Source: Aegilops tauschii subsp. strangulata (Eukaryota; Streptophyta; Magnoliopsida; Poales; Poaceae). Taken from it: a stretch of 64,000 nt of DNA. Location of the stretch: the NCBI RefSeq assembly GCF_002575655.3, contig NC_053039.3, positions 222,475,622 through 222,539,621 on the forward strand. The letters run 5' to 3'. The notes below the pieces were generated by a model that made no database searches, was not told where the DNA came from, and was given only the letters and a program-made list of their open reading frames with translations. The translations under genes were made by a program, and so were the position numbers. This document shows, in pieces, positions 21,085 to 33,658 of the stretch (position 1 is the first letter of the stretch; each line of letters begins with the position of its first letter).

Positions 21085-23472
21085 ATGACCAAGAGTCGTC
21101 GCGGCAAGCTCTACATCAACGACGCAGGCTGGGGCCCCGACGCCGGCTCAATCGAGTACGGGTACCGGGTCCCCTTCAGCGGAATCCACGTTTTCATTGG
21201 CAAGATCGGCGAGCCGGGCCCTGAGCCGGACATCGGCACCGACCTCATCGAGACGGCTCAGCGTGCGAGACCTGCCCGGGCTCTGCCCGCCTTGAATCGT
21301 GCTTTCGTGGGATGCATCCACGGAGGACTCTCTGAAGGATCTAGATCTAGCGACAAGACGACCATCTGCTCTGATGATGAATCATCTACAGGTGAGACGG
21401 ACTCGTTGTATCAGCTTCAAGACGGCAGGCTCGGGGGTTGTTCCGATGGCAACAGTATTCCGGACCCTTTTGAGCCGCCAAGCCGGGTTGGAATCTTCAT
21501 GCCCGGCACGCAACCTGTTCAAAACTCCGCCGCTGGGGCAGGAGGCCCTGTGCACTCACCGGCTCAGGTGCTGATGGATCTCACGGATAAGATGACTGCC
21601 CTGCTAACCGCCACGGTCGTCCCAGCGGATCAAGCTCAACATGATGCGGAGGTGGCACAGTTAAAGCTGGATATAGCGCGAGCCAAGGAAGATCTGGCAG
21701 TGGAAGGAATCAGGATGGCTGCAGAACGGGCGGCTCTGGACGCCCAGACTCAACTGATTCAAGCGCAGTCTTTCCGGCTCACGATGGACCGGAACGCATC
21801 CAATGAGATCATGAGAAGGAGGCATCAGAAGGCTCAATGTCGGCTCCCTCCGGTTTATGATCCTCGAAACCTCTTCAACACGCCCGGTGCAGGGCCCAGT
21901 AACCCACCAGAAATCACAGCGCCCGGGGCTGGAACGCTAGTTCAGCCGCAAGTGATGGGGCCTCCCCGTGTGAATACTGCCCTACCTCAATACGTGCCAA
22001 TACCATCGGGTCATTATTCTAATCCGTTGGAAAACATGATCGCTGCAGCGGCGCGACTGGCGGCACTCCCAGTCGAGGGTGACTCCAACGGCGGTCGAAA
22101 CCCGCAGGGTCAGAGAACTTCTTCAGACGGCTCTGGCACAACAGGAGGCATATTCATATAGCCGGAACAGGATTCATTCAACTCCTCGTCCAAACCGGAG
22201 CCCAAGTTATAGCAGACACATGGTTTCAGCGACCGGCTCAAGCAACGTCCGGCGCCGTGACTTGCCAGCTGGCCATGGCCCGACGCCTAATGGAGCCTTT
22301 AACGCGGTAGACCAAGACAGAGCACGTCAAGACGCGGTAGACCTGACAGCTTACCAACCCCTCCCGGTTTATCCGACGGCGTCTATCGAGGCGGGCATAG
22401 CTACGAGGACCGGAGGTGTCCCTTGTGTGGCGCCGGCTCTCCGTAACGAACATTTGCCCAAGGATTTCAAAGGACCTAGGAAGGTACCTAATTACACGGC
22501 TGATTTACAGCCCGGGGCATGGATTGAGAGCTACGAGATGGCTATGGAGTTGCTGGAGGTCAGCGAAGCGGCAATGGCCAAATACTTCACCATGATGTTG
22601 GATGGGACTGCTCGCACTTGGTTAAAGGGACTGCCACCCAATTCCATCGGGTCATGGGCAGAGCTAAAAGCCCGGTTCATCCAAAACTTCAAAGATACAT
22701 GTAGGCAATCTATGTCAATTGTGGATTTGACTAACTGCAAGCAGCAAGAAGGCGAGTCTACAACCCATTGGGTACGCCGGGTCAAAGAGATAATACATTC
22801 GTCTGATAAGATGGATACCGGCTCCGCGGTCTTCATGTTGGAGCAAAATTGTCGTTTTGCGCCCCTGAAGATGAAGCTTGGGTGGCTCAAGCGCGATTGC
22901 AACGATATGGGTACGCTGATGGCAGCTCTGGTCAAGTACGCCGACTCTGATAGTACCAAGGATCCCGCGTCTGATGAGGAAAAGACAGGGAAGGGAAAGA
23001 AGAATGGCAACGGGAAGGGCCCTCAGCATAACCCGGCGAGTCAGGGAGGTAATAAGCGTAAGGCCGATGATGGTATGGAGTTTGTGGCCAACACCAACAC
23101 GCAGGGTAACAATCACCGACGTAAGGGGAGACAGACTCCCCGGTCTGGCGGGTCGGGCCCGACGCTTGAGCAATTGTTAAATGAGCCCTGCCCAAGGCAT
23201 GGCTCTAGGGAGAAGCCGGCCACTCATCTATGGAAAGACTGCGCGATCATGAAAGCTTTCAAGAATTCCAACGTGTTCAATGGAACAATGGGCAGGGCGG
23301 CGGCTCAGGAGGCGGCGGCTTTCATGGCCCGGGCGACGGTTCAAATTCCAATTTTCAGAATTTTCAAGGTAACCAAGGTTGTTTTAACCAGCAATCTGAC
23401 CGGGGTAATCAACAGCAGCAGCAGGGGGGATACCAGACCAATCCAAAGTAGCTCAATAGTGTATAGTATCAT
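21085..23472 (+). pseudogene. Tat-lineage gag, family 1, element E
   Basis: I take the ATG at 21085 (MTKSRRGKLY), just beyond the primer site; an upstream ATG inside the LTR is also in frame. The N-terminal part is Pro/Gly-rich with an Ala/Glu-rich helix (about 21560-21840). The capsid-like core LPKDFKGPRKVPNYTADLQP ... ARTWLKGLPPNSIGSW lies at about 22450-22650. A basic Lys/Gly tract is at 22975-23060 and a CPRHG...H....C finger at about 23190-23245. Lesions are a frameshift near 22090, another near 23285, and TAG at 23449. Element C shows that gag and pol are read in one frame in this family. Confidence 0.85.
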
Positions 23473-26400
23473 GTGTTTATGACCAGTTTGTGCAAGCGAG
23501 ACCAGAAGCTTCATAAGAGGGCTGTGAACACTGTTGAGCTGGCGGTTCCATGTTACTTGCGATGGTCTGAGCAGCCTATTGTATGGAGTAGGGAAGATCA
23601 CCCACCCCGGGTTGATAATCCGGGTCACCTGGCCTTGGTGGTGGCTCCTCAGGTTGGTGGGTATAAATTCACTAAAGTGCTCATGGACGGAGGCAGTAGC
23701 ATCAACATCCTCTATTATGAGACCTTCCGTCGTATGGGATTAACCTATAAAAACCTCAACCAGTCCAACACTGTTTTCCATGGGGTGGTGCCCGGTAAGT
23801 CAGCGTATCCAGTTGGTAAGATCGAGCTGGAAGTAGCCTTTGGAGATGAGTACAATTACAGGGCGGAAAAACTAACTTTTGAGGTGGTCAAAATAAGAAG
23901 CCCGTACCATGCTTTATTTGGGCGGCCGGCTTACGCCAAGTTCATGGCACGGCCGTGTTACGTATATTTGCAGCTCAAGATGCCGAGTCACAATGGGACC
24001 ATTACAGTTCATGGCAGCCGGAAGATAGCTTTGGAGTGCGAGGAAGGTGACGCTGCTTACGCTGAATCTGTTTGTGCAACAGAGGAGCTGAAGTTTTATA
24101 AGGATAATGTTGACCCGGCAGATATGACGTCTCTGAAAAAGCCAACCACGGAGCATGAGCCGGTAATGAAATTTACGTCGGCCGATGAGACTAAGCTTGT
24201 TGACTTTGTTCCAGGTGACTCATCTAAGCAGTTCAGCATCAGCGCCAATCTGGATCCTAAATGGGAAGGCGCGCTCATCGAGTTCATCCGTGAGAACCGG
24301 GACATCTTTGCATGGAAACCTTCTGACATGCCGGATGTACCAAGAGAACTCGCTGAGCACACTCTTAATATTGATCCAAAATTTAAGCCAGTCAGGCAAT
24401 TCCTCCGGCGGTTTAATGAGGAGAGGCGGAAGGCCATTGGTGAGGAAGTAGCTCGGCTCTTGGCGGCCGGGTTCATTGTGGAAGTCTTTCATCCAGAATG
24501 GTTAGCTAACCCGGTGCTCATACTCAAGAAGAACGGCACCTGGCGTATGTGTGTGGATTATACGGATTTAAACAAGGCTTGTCCGGCTGATCCTTTTGCT
24601 CTCCCTCGTATTGATCAAATTCTTGATGCTACGGCGAGTTGTGAGCATTTGAGTTTTTTGGATGCGTACTCTGGTTACCATCAGATCAAAATGGTTGTTA
24701 AAGACCAAGAGAAGACGGCATTCATTACTCCCTTTGGAGCCTTCTGTTATGTGTCTATGCCTTTTGGGCTCAAGAGTGCACAGGCGACTTACCAGCGTTG
24801 CATGCAGAATTGTCTTCATGATCAGATTGGGCGCAACGTTCATGCTTATGTGGATGATATTGTGGTCAAATCCAGAGAGAAGGAGACCTTGACAGATGAT
24901 CTGAGAGAGACCTTTGATAATCTCCGGGTCTACAAGATGATGCTTAACCCGGCCAAGTGTGTTTTTGGTGTTCCTGCAAGCAAGCTCATGGGTTTTCTGG
25001 TTTCTCACAGAGGCATTGAAGCTAACCCGGAGAAGATCAAGGCAATCACCTCTCTGGCTAAGCCGGCGTGCATAAATGACGTCCAGCGTCTGGCGGGTCG
25101 TATTGCTGCTTTGAGTCGATTTATAAGCCGGTTGGGCGAAAAGGCCATACCACTGTATCAGATGATGAAGAAAACAGATGACTTTGTCTGGAGTGATGCT
25201 GCTAATGCTGCTTTTGAGGATTTGAAAAGACAGTTAGCTGAGCCGCCAGTCCTTGCTGCTCCTGTCGATAAGGAGCCCTTATTGTTGTATGTAGCCGCTA
25301 GCACATGAGCCGTCAGTGTGGCCGTCGTGGTGGGCGCAAGGAGGCGGGTAAGGAACATCCGGTTCATCGGCCGGTTTACTACGTCAGCGAAGTACTCATT
25401 GAGTCCAAGCAACGGTATCCACATTGGCAGAAGCTTGTTTATGGGGTGTTCATGGCAAGCCGGAAGCTTAAGCATTATTTCCAGGGCCACCCCGTCATTG
25501 TGGTTAGTTCTGCTCCTCTAGGAGATATCATCCAAAACAGAGAAGCCACCGGAAGAGTTGCTAAGTGGGCCATTGAACTTGGGCCTCATGATTTAAAGTA
25601 TGTGCCACACACTTCTATCAAATCTCAAGCATTGGTAGACTTCATCAACGATTGGACAGAACTGCAGATGCCTGAGGAGAAACCAGATAACACATACTGG
25701 ACTATTCACTACGACGGGTCCAGGCAGTTGGAGGGCTCGGGGGCTGGAGTCGTTTTAGCTTCCCCTCGAGGTGACAAATTTTGTTATGTGCTACGGTTGA
25801 TGTTCCCCTGTACTAACAATGCAGCTAAGTATGAGGCCTTGCTCCATGGTCTTCGGATGGCTAAGGAGATGAGCTTAAGCCGGGTGAGATGCTTTGGCGA
25901 CTCAGATTTGGTGGCTCAACAGGTATCAGGCAAGTGGGATTCCAAGGACCCCCTCATGGCGGCTTATCGCCGTGAAGTTGATGCCATCGCTGGGCATTTT
26001 CAGGGTTATCAAGTGGAGCACATTGACCGCAGAAAGAACGAGGCGGCTGATGCCTTAAGCCGGCTAGGCTCTCAGCGTAAGCCGGTGCCGCATAATACTT
26101 TCTTGGATATTCTGCATAACCCTTCTGTCAAGTTGCCTACAGAGGAAGACTTGGCTGTTCCTGACCCAGAAGCACAGTTGGTGGCGGCTCTTCACATTAT
26201 CCCAGATTGGACAGTGCCATACTTGGCTTACATGACCCAGGGAGAATTGCTTGAGGATGAAACCTTGGCCAGACAGATAACCCGGCGGTCTAAGTCAATG
26301 ATAATTGTCAATGGTGAGCTGCACCATCGCAGTGTCGCTGGGGCTTTTCAGCGTTGTGTTTCCCCCGAGGAGGGTCAAGAAATTTTACGCGAGATTCACG

Positions 26401-27467
26401 AGGGAGATTGTGGCCATCATGACGGCTCAAAATCCCTTGTGGCTAAAGCTTTTCGTCATGGTTTTTATTGGCTGACGGCTCATGCTGATGCAGAGGATTT
26501 GGTCAGTAAATGTGACGGTTGTCAGAAGTTCTCAAGACGTGCTCACGTGCCGTCTCAAGAGTTGAGGATGATCCCAATCACTTGGCCGTTTGCAGTCTGG
26601 GGGCTTGATATGGTTGCGCCTTTCAAAAGGTCCAAGGATAAGAAGACCCACCTCTTGGTGGCGGTTGACAAGTTCACAAAGTGGGTTGAGGCAGAACCGG
26701 TTAGTAAGTGTGATGCAGCCACGGCGGTTCAGTTCATGAAGAAGGTGATATTTCGCTTTGGTTTTCCACACAGCATTATAACTGACAATGGTACCAATCT
26801 GTCTAAAGGCGCCATGGAAGAATTTTGCCAACGAGAGCATATTCGGCTTGATGTTTCATCAGTAGCTCACCCCCAATCCAATGGTCAAGCTGAGAGAGCC
26901 AATCAGGAAATCTTAAAAGGCATCAAGCCCCGGCTTTTGGTCCATTTGCAACGGACGCCGGGTTGTTGGGTGGAGGAGTTACCCTCTGTGTTATGGAGCA
27001 TCAATACTACTCCTAACAGGTCTATGGGTTACACGCCTTTCTTCATGGTCTACGGAGCTGAGGCGGTTCTCCCTAGCGACATCCGTCATGACTCACCTCG
27101 AGTGGCGGCTTATGTCGAGGCAGACAATGAGTAAGCGCGTCAAGATGCTCTTGACTTGTTGGACGAACAACGTGACGTAGCAGCAGCTCGCTCGGCGATT
27201 TACCAACAAGACCTGCGCCGCTATCACAGTCGCCGGGTTAAGTCCAGGACCTTTCAGGAAGGTGATTTGGTGCTCCGGCTCATCCAGGATCAAACAGATG
27301 CACACAAGCTATCCCCACCTTGGGAAGGGCCCTTTGTGGTCAGCAAGAACTTGCACGACGGGTCATACTACCTCACCGATGTTCGAGAGCACAAAGATTC
27401 ACGTAAGTCGGAGGAGGAGACCCGCCGGCCGTGGAATATTGCTCATCTTCGGCCGTATTACACTTGA
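23473..27467 (+). pseudogene. Tat-lineage pol, family 1, element E (PR-RT-RH-aRH-IN)
   Basis: Protease has VLMDGGSSINILY with the catalytic Asp at 23686. RT has NGTWRMCVDYTDLNKACP (about 24531-24585), FLDAYSGYHQIK, MPFGLKSAQATYQ and YVDD at 24847-24858. A degraded first RNase H (from about 25275) is followed by an archaeal-type RNase H (HYDGSRQLEGSGAG near 25708). Integrase has an HHCC finger (about 26398-26530) and DDE near 26608, 26787 and 26898. Lesions are TGA at 25306-25308 (C has CGG), one base deleted near 25345, and TAA at 27132-27134. RT itself is open from 23473 to 25305. Confidence 0.93.
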
Positions 27468-28580
27468 GCCAACGACTCACATAATGTACATATTTCTATA
27501 GCCATGTATATATTATGACGAATACTAAAGCAGGACCTCTGTCCTTTTCCCCCTCCAAAGGTAAATGTGTCATTGTTATTTTCATTATGATATCACATGA
27601 TCACTTGGAGGCTGATCCGGCTTATGATCGTATTCGAATCTAGCCGTTAAATATATGATCACTTGGGGGCTTCCTGTTCAAACATAGGTCGTATTCAAAC
27701 CAAAGAGAACATAGCTGTCGATACCCACTTGATTGGCATATTGCCGAGCTCACTGGGAGTTTCTTGATCATATTTGAATCATAGCTCAACCCCCTTTGGG
27801 AACCGACGTGGATCGTATTCGAATCATCGTCGTTAAACAACTTTCAATGTCATTTGGGGGCTTCCTGTTCAAACATAGGTCATATTCGAACCGAAGAGAA
27901 CATAGTTGTCGGTACCCTCTTGATTGGCAACGCCAACACCACTGGGGGCTATATGATCGTATTCGAATCTTAGCTTAACCCCTTTGGATGGTTCTCTGGT
28001 CATATTCGAATCAGAAGCCTCCAAATTTTTGAAGTCTATTTGTTGCAAACAAGTTCTTTTGATCACATCAAAAGTATTCAAGGGTGGTTTTTATTCCACC
28101 CGGTTAACTTTTATCAATAAAACGTTGATAGCACATAATCAACATTGTATGTGCTGGTGAACCAGAGTTGAGTTCTCAACCTCATTATTCGGGTTAAATA
28201 AACTGGAAGTGTACTTGAAGGATCACAGGTATGCTGTTATGGTTATCTCAAAGATATAATCGAGAACCGGTTTATTATGATTTTGATTCATATTTCGGGT
28301 TATATGTAAATATATGATTCTCTATGCGGTAAGCCACCAAGGGACTTGTGATTTGTTTTCTATGCAGGACAATTAAAGACAGCTCTTTAAACATAAGGAA
28401 AGCAGAGGATCAAGCATAACCTGGAAGCATATAAATGGGCAGCTTAAACAGTGTTGAGCGCTACACACGTGCGCAATGACACGACAAAATTAAGTATTTG
28501 TCCTACTCTATTACATGACTCCCCGAGTCCAAAAGGTGAGGCATTGTTTTTTACGACATAACCATGAGCCGCCTGAGAGC
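27468..28580 (+). other. Spacer between pol and the antisense gene (element E)
   Basis: Outside the TTCGAA array this is AT-rich non-coding sequence collinear with 10369-11369 of C, including the GTACTTGAAGG tract (near 28210) and the ATGCAGGA tract (near 28362). No coding potential is shared between the two copies. Confidence 0.6.
27626..28012 (+). repeat. TTCGAA-centred repeat array, about 188-bp period (element E)
   Basis: Seven copies of GRTCGTATTCGAAYC-like motifs start at 27626, 27687, 27766, 27811, 27878, 27955 and 27998 (spacings 61, 79, 45, 67, 77, 43). Number, order and spacing match the array in C. The third copy is GATCATATTTGAATC in both elements, so it is a fixed variant and not random decay. 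Confidence 0.85.
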
Positions 28581-31500
28581 TCAAAGGTGCTGTTGGGCTG
28601 AAGCTTCCGGTTCATCCCTTTCCGCTCCTCCGGCTGTTTCCATGTCCTGGAAGGTTGATGATTTCCAGTCAATGCCACTCAAGGCTTCAAATTGAGCTTC
28701 ATCATCAATTAACCCGGCCGGGTCGACTTCAGGGGCGAAGGTATGCTTACGAGTTGGCGGAATCAGGCTGATTGCTTCACAACGTGGTGTTGGGATCCTC
28801 TGATTCTCCGCGTCATAGCCCGGTTGATATTTGGTAAGATCTGTGTCATTACCAATCAGTGTGGCCACATGGCGTACGCTCTTCACGCAAGCCGCGAAGT
28901 CTTTCTGGTCAAATGGGGTGCCGTCCTCCTTTAGACTGGGATACCCAAGGGCGATGTCAGCCGGATCTAGCTCAGGTAGGAATGCCTTAGCCCGGCTCAG
29001 AGCGGCTATGGCTCCGGCTCTTGTAGAAGCTCGTCTCAACTCTTGGAAGCGTTGAGGAAGTACGGCAAGCCGCCTGAGTACATCCGCCAGATGAGTGGGA
29101 ACTTCATTTGACAGAGCCACAACGGCTAAGGCACGTTGTGACCCGGTGTAAAGTTGCTCCACCAAGGTATAAACCGCCTTCAGTTTTGTCAGCACGTTTT
29201 GATTAAGATTGGAGCTCCTGGGACCTGCATTGCAAAGTCAGGTAAGCTGATGACAATTGAGATGCTCTTTAGAAAAGCTGTAAACTGGCTAAACACTTAC
29301 ATAGTAACTTACCAAAGATTGCGGAGACCATCTGAGATACATGGCGTTTTAAGCCGGATAGCTCGGCGGTTGTTTCAGCAAGAGTGGCCTCCGCTTGTTC
29401 GGCCCGGCTGAGCAAAGCCGTCTTTTCATCCGCCCAGGCTTTTCTCTCTGCTTGAAACTTTTTCTTCAGTTTCTCTTGAGCAGATACACTGAATTCAAAC
29501 TTAGAGTTGGCCTTTTGGGTTTCATTTTCTTGAGTCTTCAGGTGGTCCTTTAAATCAGAGATCTCCGATTCAAATTGCTTGAAGGCGGCCTTTATAAATT
29601 CCGGGTCACGGTTAGGGTGATTATAATGCAACATTAAGTCCCAAGCACTTTGCAAGCAAAGACACTTGGCACTTGGGGGCTAATGTATGCTGAAGAGCTC
29701 TATTTACAGTGGCGGTTCATGCAAATAAGTCCCAAGCACTTTGCAAGCAAAGGTACTTGGCACTTGGGGGCTAATGCATATTGCTGTTCAACTACTTGAT
29801 TAAAACAAGGTAAGGACCGGTTCAGATATGCTGATTAAACCGGACCTTGAGTGCTACCAGGTAAGCCGGTTTTCTTGCAGTGATTACTAAGCCGGTATTA
29901 AGTCTACAACATATTTTATCATAAGTAATAGACTTGGGGGCTGGCATGGTAAGTATAAATATGGAGTAACAAAGAAAATTATACCTCAGATTTTTGCTGT
30001 ATTTGTTTCACCATGTTAATCTACAGATCCCGGCTGTTGTGCACTTGATTCACATAGCCAGAGACAATATCTTCAATGCTTAGATGAGCATAGTCAGTGA
30101 TGTCCAGCTTGGCCCGGCGGCGCTCTAGAAGTTCTTCCTTGGCAGAGCATTTGGCCAGCACGGTAGGTCGTCCCGGTTCGACAAACTCAGTCCGGGTGAT
30201 CTCAACGTCTGGATCATCTGGATGAGCCGGGCTGGGGATCTCCGGGTTCTCAGAACCTTCCATAGCTTGTTCAACAGTTGGAGCAGTGGTGGCATCAGGA
30301 GATGGTACAGCCGGCATCTCATCAGCAGAGGCGTCAGGAGCAGCCGTTCTGAGTTCCGGCTCAGCCAGGACCGGCTCTTCGGCCGGCTTATTTTTCTTCG
30401 CCCTCTTGCTGGGCTTCACTTGTACACTGCAAGTCAAAGGGTTAGTGCAAAAACATGAGTAAGATAAGCACAAAATAAACTGATCATATTACCCAGGAGC
30501 GGTTTTGAAAGCCGGCAAGCTGGACTGCATTGAGTCGCCGGAGGAAGGTGAAGTTCCCTGGTAGTTTGAGTCAGAATAATTGAGTGGTTGACGGGTGACG
30601 CCCGCCAAAGGATACAAAGAATATAAGTCGGAGATAACCTCAGTCCGGCGCTTCCTTGATGCTTCGGGTAAGCCGGAGGAGAGGACTGCATCTTTGCTAG
30701 TCCGGGGCTGCCTCCGACTCTCATAAATCTGTCGCTTCAAAAGAAATTGAGGATCTTGATAAGCTAAAGGATGTGAAAATCTTACTTTCCGGGTTACTCT
30801 TCGGACCTTCTGTCTCGGCAAAGGCTTGGAGTCGGAGGAAATTATAGTTACCTCTTCATTCACTTCATGACTTGTTCCGGTGTCCTCCTGCTGATAATCC
30901 GTGTCAATAAGATGGTTAAAGAAGGAGCCTAAAGAATCAAGAGCTACCTCTGACTCGGAGGTGTCTTCCAGATGAAGCAGGTCCGAGGCGCTAGGTTTAT
31001 TCCCCCTCTTACGGGGAGCGGCTTTCCTGGCGGCTTTCTTAACTTTTCTGGCCTTCTTGGCAGCTTCGTGGTCATACTTGACCTTCTAGAATTTATCATT
31101 AGCCTATAAAATGCAACAAAGGTTAGTGAGTTAAGACAAAATCGTTAAAATGGAAGGTGAAGTATTCAGGTCAATGGTTTACCGCTGGAGCCGGGTTAGC
31201 CTTGCAGAAAGGGCTTAAGCCCACTCTCCCGCAATCTGCCAGACTCTCGTTCAGAAGAGATTTGGTTGTATCATCAATGACGTCCTCAGGTAAGTCGTCT
31301 GGGCTGTGCCGAAGAGGATCATCCTTCTGGCCCATGTAATCACACATCAAGCCGGGGCGGCGGCTTAAAGGAATCACCCGCCAAGCAATCCAGAGCCGGA
31401 CCAGATCAATGCCATTTAGGCCGTTCCCCAGAAGAGCTTTGATTTTGTTGATGGTGGGAGTAAGTGGTTGACGTTCAGCTTGAGATAATTTGTCTGGCAA

Positions 31501-32085
31501 GGGGTGATTTGACTCCAGACGCAGGGCGCTAAAGCCGGGCAGGGGGTTCTCATCAGCCAGAGAAGTGTCCTGGCAGTAGAACCATGTCTGGTTCCAGTCT
31601 TTCGGGTGGCTTGGTGGCTCAGCATAAGGGAAGAGACAATCTCTCCGTCGTTGGATTGAGATTCCACCGAGTTCCAAGCTAGGCCCGTTGGCACATTCAT
31701 TCTGGCGGTTCAGATAAAATAACTCCCTAAAGAGTAGCAAGCTGGGTTCTTCTCCGAGGTACACCTCACAGAATACTTGGAAGTTGCAGATGTTTGACAC
31801 GGAGTTGGGTCCGATGTCTTGAGGTCACAGATCAAAAAAATGCAGGATATCTCTGAAAAAATTGGAGCCGGGTGGAGCGAAACCCCGCTTCATGTGATCA
31901 GTGAAAATGACAACTTCCCCCTTCTTGGGATGAGGTTTCTCTTCTGACGGGTCAGGAGCACGACAAGACATGATCTCTTTCCTTGGCAGATAACCCGTCT
32001 TTAAAAAATCAGCGAAGATGCTGTCAGTGACATTGGATCTAACCCAGTTGCATGTGATGGGTGCTTTGGGAGCCTTAGGCGGCAT
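28581..32085 (-). pseudogene. Antisense gene of Tat element E, same gene as in C, three stops
   Basis: Applying the same splice model gives minus-strand exons 32085-31183, 31103-30948, 30890-30493, 30426-29985, 29589-29313 and 29224-28581. Exons 3, 5 and 6 have exactly the lengths found in C (398, 277, 644), and all introns are GT-AG. Exon 1 carries the same N-terminal domain (GEVVIFTDHMKRGFAPPG) with a six-codon insertion near its start. Stops are TGA at 31825-31827 (CGG in C), TAG at 31086-31088 (Trp in C) and TAG at 30021-30023 (Glu in C). It is a broken copy, but the conserved structure supports the model in C. Confidence 0.82.
29636..29776 (+). repeat. 91-bp tandem duplication in the fourth intron of the antisense gene (E)
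   Basis: A ~48-bp tract beginning AAGTCCCAAGCACTTTGCAA and ending CACTTGGGGGCTAATG occurs at 29636-29685 and again from 29727, period 91. C has a single copy at 12431-12478. The duplicated piece includes the 3' border of the fifth exon's upstream intron but does not alter exon length. Confidence 0.75.
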
Positions 32086-32101
32086 TATGAAAGAGGGAAG
32101 C

Positions 32102-33134
32102 CTATAACAAAATAAAATTTCCGATTCAAATTTAAGCCGGAGGAAGATTTCAGTTCAGTATTCAAGATGGCGGCTTATGAAGGGGCCTAATGATATATGG
32201 CTAATTGTGTCAGGTTATTTAAGCCGCCGTGGATATCATGAGCAATTAAGTTATTTAACTCTATTATGAATGATCCGGAAATTTCACAAAGCATGGCCTC
32301 TTTTAAGCCGGCGATATGAGCCGCCATGGCTAACCGATGCAGTTTTCTGCCTAAGTGTTGCACAAACAAGTTTCACATATTACAGGGATTATTTTGGATC
32401 AAATGATCGTCCAGAAAAGAAAAATTTCTAGACCTAAAAACTGATACAGAGAAGTTCATAAGCTCTAAATGAGGTCTTTTTTCAAGCAAAAGGGATCTGC
32501 TAGTATTGAAAATGGGCGTGAAACGACTACCGCCGAAGTTATGCACTACTCTTGGATCAAAGGAGGCCGTTGTGGAAGAACTGCGAAGGAATCGCGAGGA
32601 ATCACGAAGAACACAAAAGAACTCACGAACCCTAATCCGGATCTAATATACGGGACGGCGAGGACTTACTGGTGCTGATGAGCAGCGGAGGTGCGTCGCG
32701 GTTCTCTGGTCAAGACAGGTCGATGCAGCGGCCTTGGTTGGTGCAGACGGGATGCGCGGCGGTGGCAGCGGAGCTCGGGCTCTGAGGCGTCGAGAGGAGG
32801 AAGACGATGGAAAGGGAAGAATGACGAAGACCTAAGGGCCAGGCCTACTTATAAGGGACGGCTGATAAATGGGCGCAAGAAACGAGGAGGCTGAAGACAT
32901 GGTTATCCAGCTGCAGAGACGCCTCGGTTTTCGGGACAGTTATTAAGATAAGGATCCGTTGAGATACGTTGAGCAAAACGTGCATTAATGGTGGATGACG
33001 TCACGGCGGGTTACCAAGAATCCAGAAGATGACGTCACGGCGGGTTATAACCTTTGCGCAAACAGAAGCCAGAAGATTTTTCCTTAAGGTATTGAAGATT
33101 GACATGAACCGGTTCAAATCAATCTGGGGCCTAA
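32102..33134 (-). other. Antisense-gene leader, leader intron and promoter region (element E)
   Basis: The minus-strand donor GTAAGTCC at 32669-32662 and the acceptor TTATAG ending at 32102 delimit a leader intron, as in C. A weaker TATA-like TTATAAG lies near 32848-32855. The rest, up to the 3' LTR, contains GATGACGTCACGGCGGGTTA repeated at about 32994 and 33028; GATGACGTCA is an ACGT-core (bZIP-type) motif. There is no coding sequence. Confidence 0.55.
33121..33134 (+). promoter_or_regulatory. Polypurine tract of element E
   Basis: AATCTGGGGCCTAA directly precedes the 3' LTR start. The equivalent in C is AATCTGGGGCCAAA. It is the presumed plus-strand priming site, although pyrimidines interrupt the purine run. 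Confidence 0.6.
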
Positions 33135-33653
33135 TGTTGGGGATATAACTACTGGAGTCACCCGCCCAGGAGGGCCGGGTTATGTCATGACGATCATCAC
33201 ATGAAGCCCAATATCAAGCTTGAGGATGGCGGTTCAGTAATGGGCCTAAGGCCTAGAGGCGGCTTAAGGCCCGTAGTGATAAACCACCGTTAAGGCATGA
33301 CTTGTAGTGCAAGGCAAGAATAGTTAAGAGTCCGAGCCGGACACTGTTTATAAGCCGGCCGGGACTCTGAGAGTCGCTGGGCATTAACCTCTCTATATAA
33401 AGGGATGACCCGGTGGCGGTTCAGGATAGGTAAGATCAGACCGATAGCCAGGCATAGCGGTTTAGCTCCCTGGTCATCGAAACCCTAAGTAATTCCACCT
33501 CAACTGGAGTAGGCTTTTACCTTCACCGTAAGGGGTCGAACCAGTATAATCCTCGTGTCCTTTGTCCCATTTAAACCCTTTAAGCTTCCTAGTTGCGATG
33601 GCTCCACGACTAAGTCCTTGCACGAGGACATCTGCCGTGACTATTCCACGACA
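33135..33653 (+). repeat. 3' LTR of element E (519 bp)
   Basis: Same length and ends as the 5' LTR, with roughly 17 substitutions counted by eye, mostly transitions. TATATAAA lies at about 33394-33401. Confidence 0.96.
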
Positions 33654-33658
33654 GTAAG
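33654..33658 (+). repeat. Target-site duplication of element E, right copy (GTAAG)
   Basis: Exact copy of 20473-20477, directly after the 3' LTR. Five bases is the expected size for Ty3/Gypsy integration. Confidence 0.93.

Larger units (their letters stand above)
20478..33653 (+). mobile_element. Element E: complete Tat-lineage Gypsy (family 1), 13,176 bp
   Basis: Two LTRs of 519 bp (20478-20996, 33135-33653) flank a primer site, gag, protease-RT-double RNase H-integrase, a TTCGAA repeat spacer and an antisense gene. A perfect 5-bp target duplication GTAAG lies at 20473-20477 and 33654-33658. I count about 17 differences between the LTRs (near 3.3%), so the insertion is recent to moderate in age. 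Coding regions carry several stops and frameshifts, so the copy is structurally complete but not autonomous. It splits the LTR of element D. Confidence 0.95.

Noticed and set aside
20817..21107. Host gene candidate near the family 1 LTR
   Set aside because: The frame crosses the LTR end and primer site of E and contains no conserved domain.
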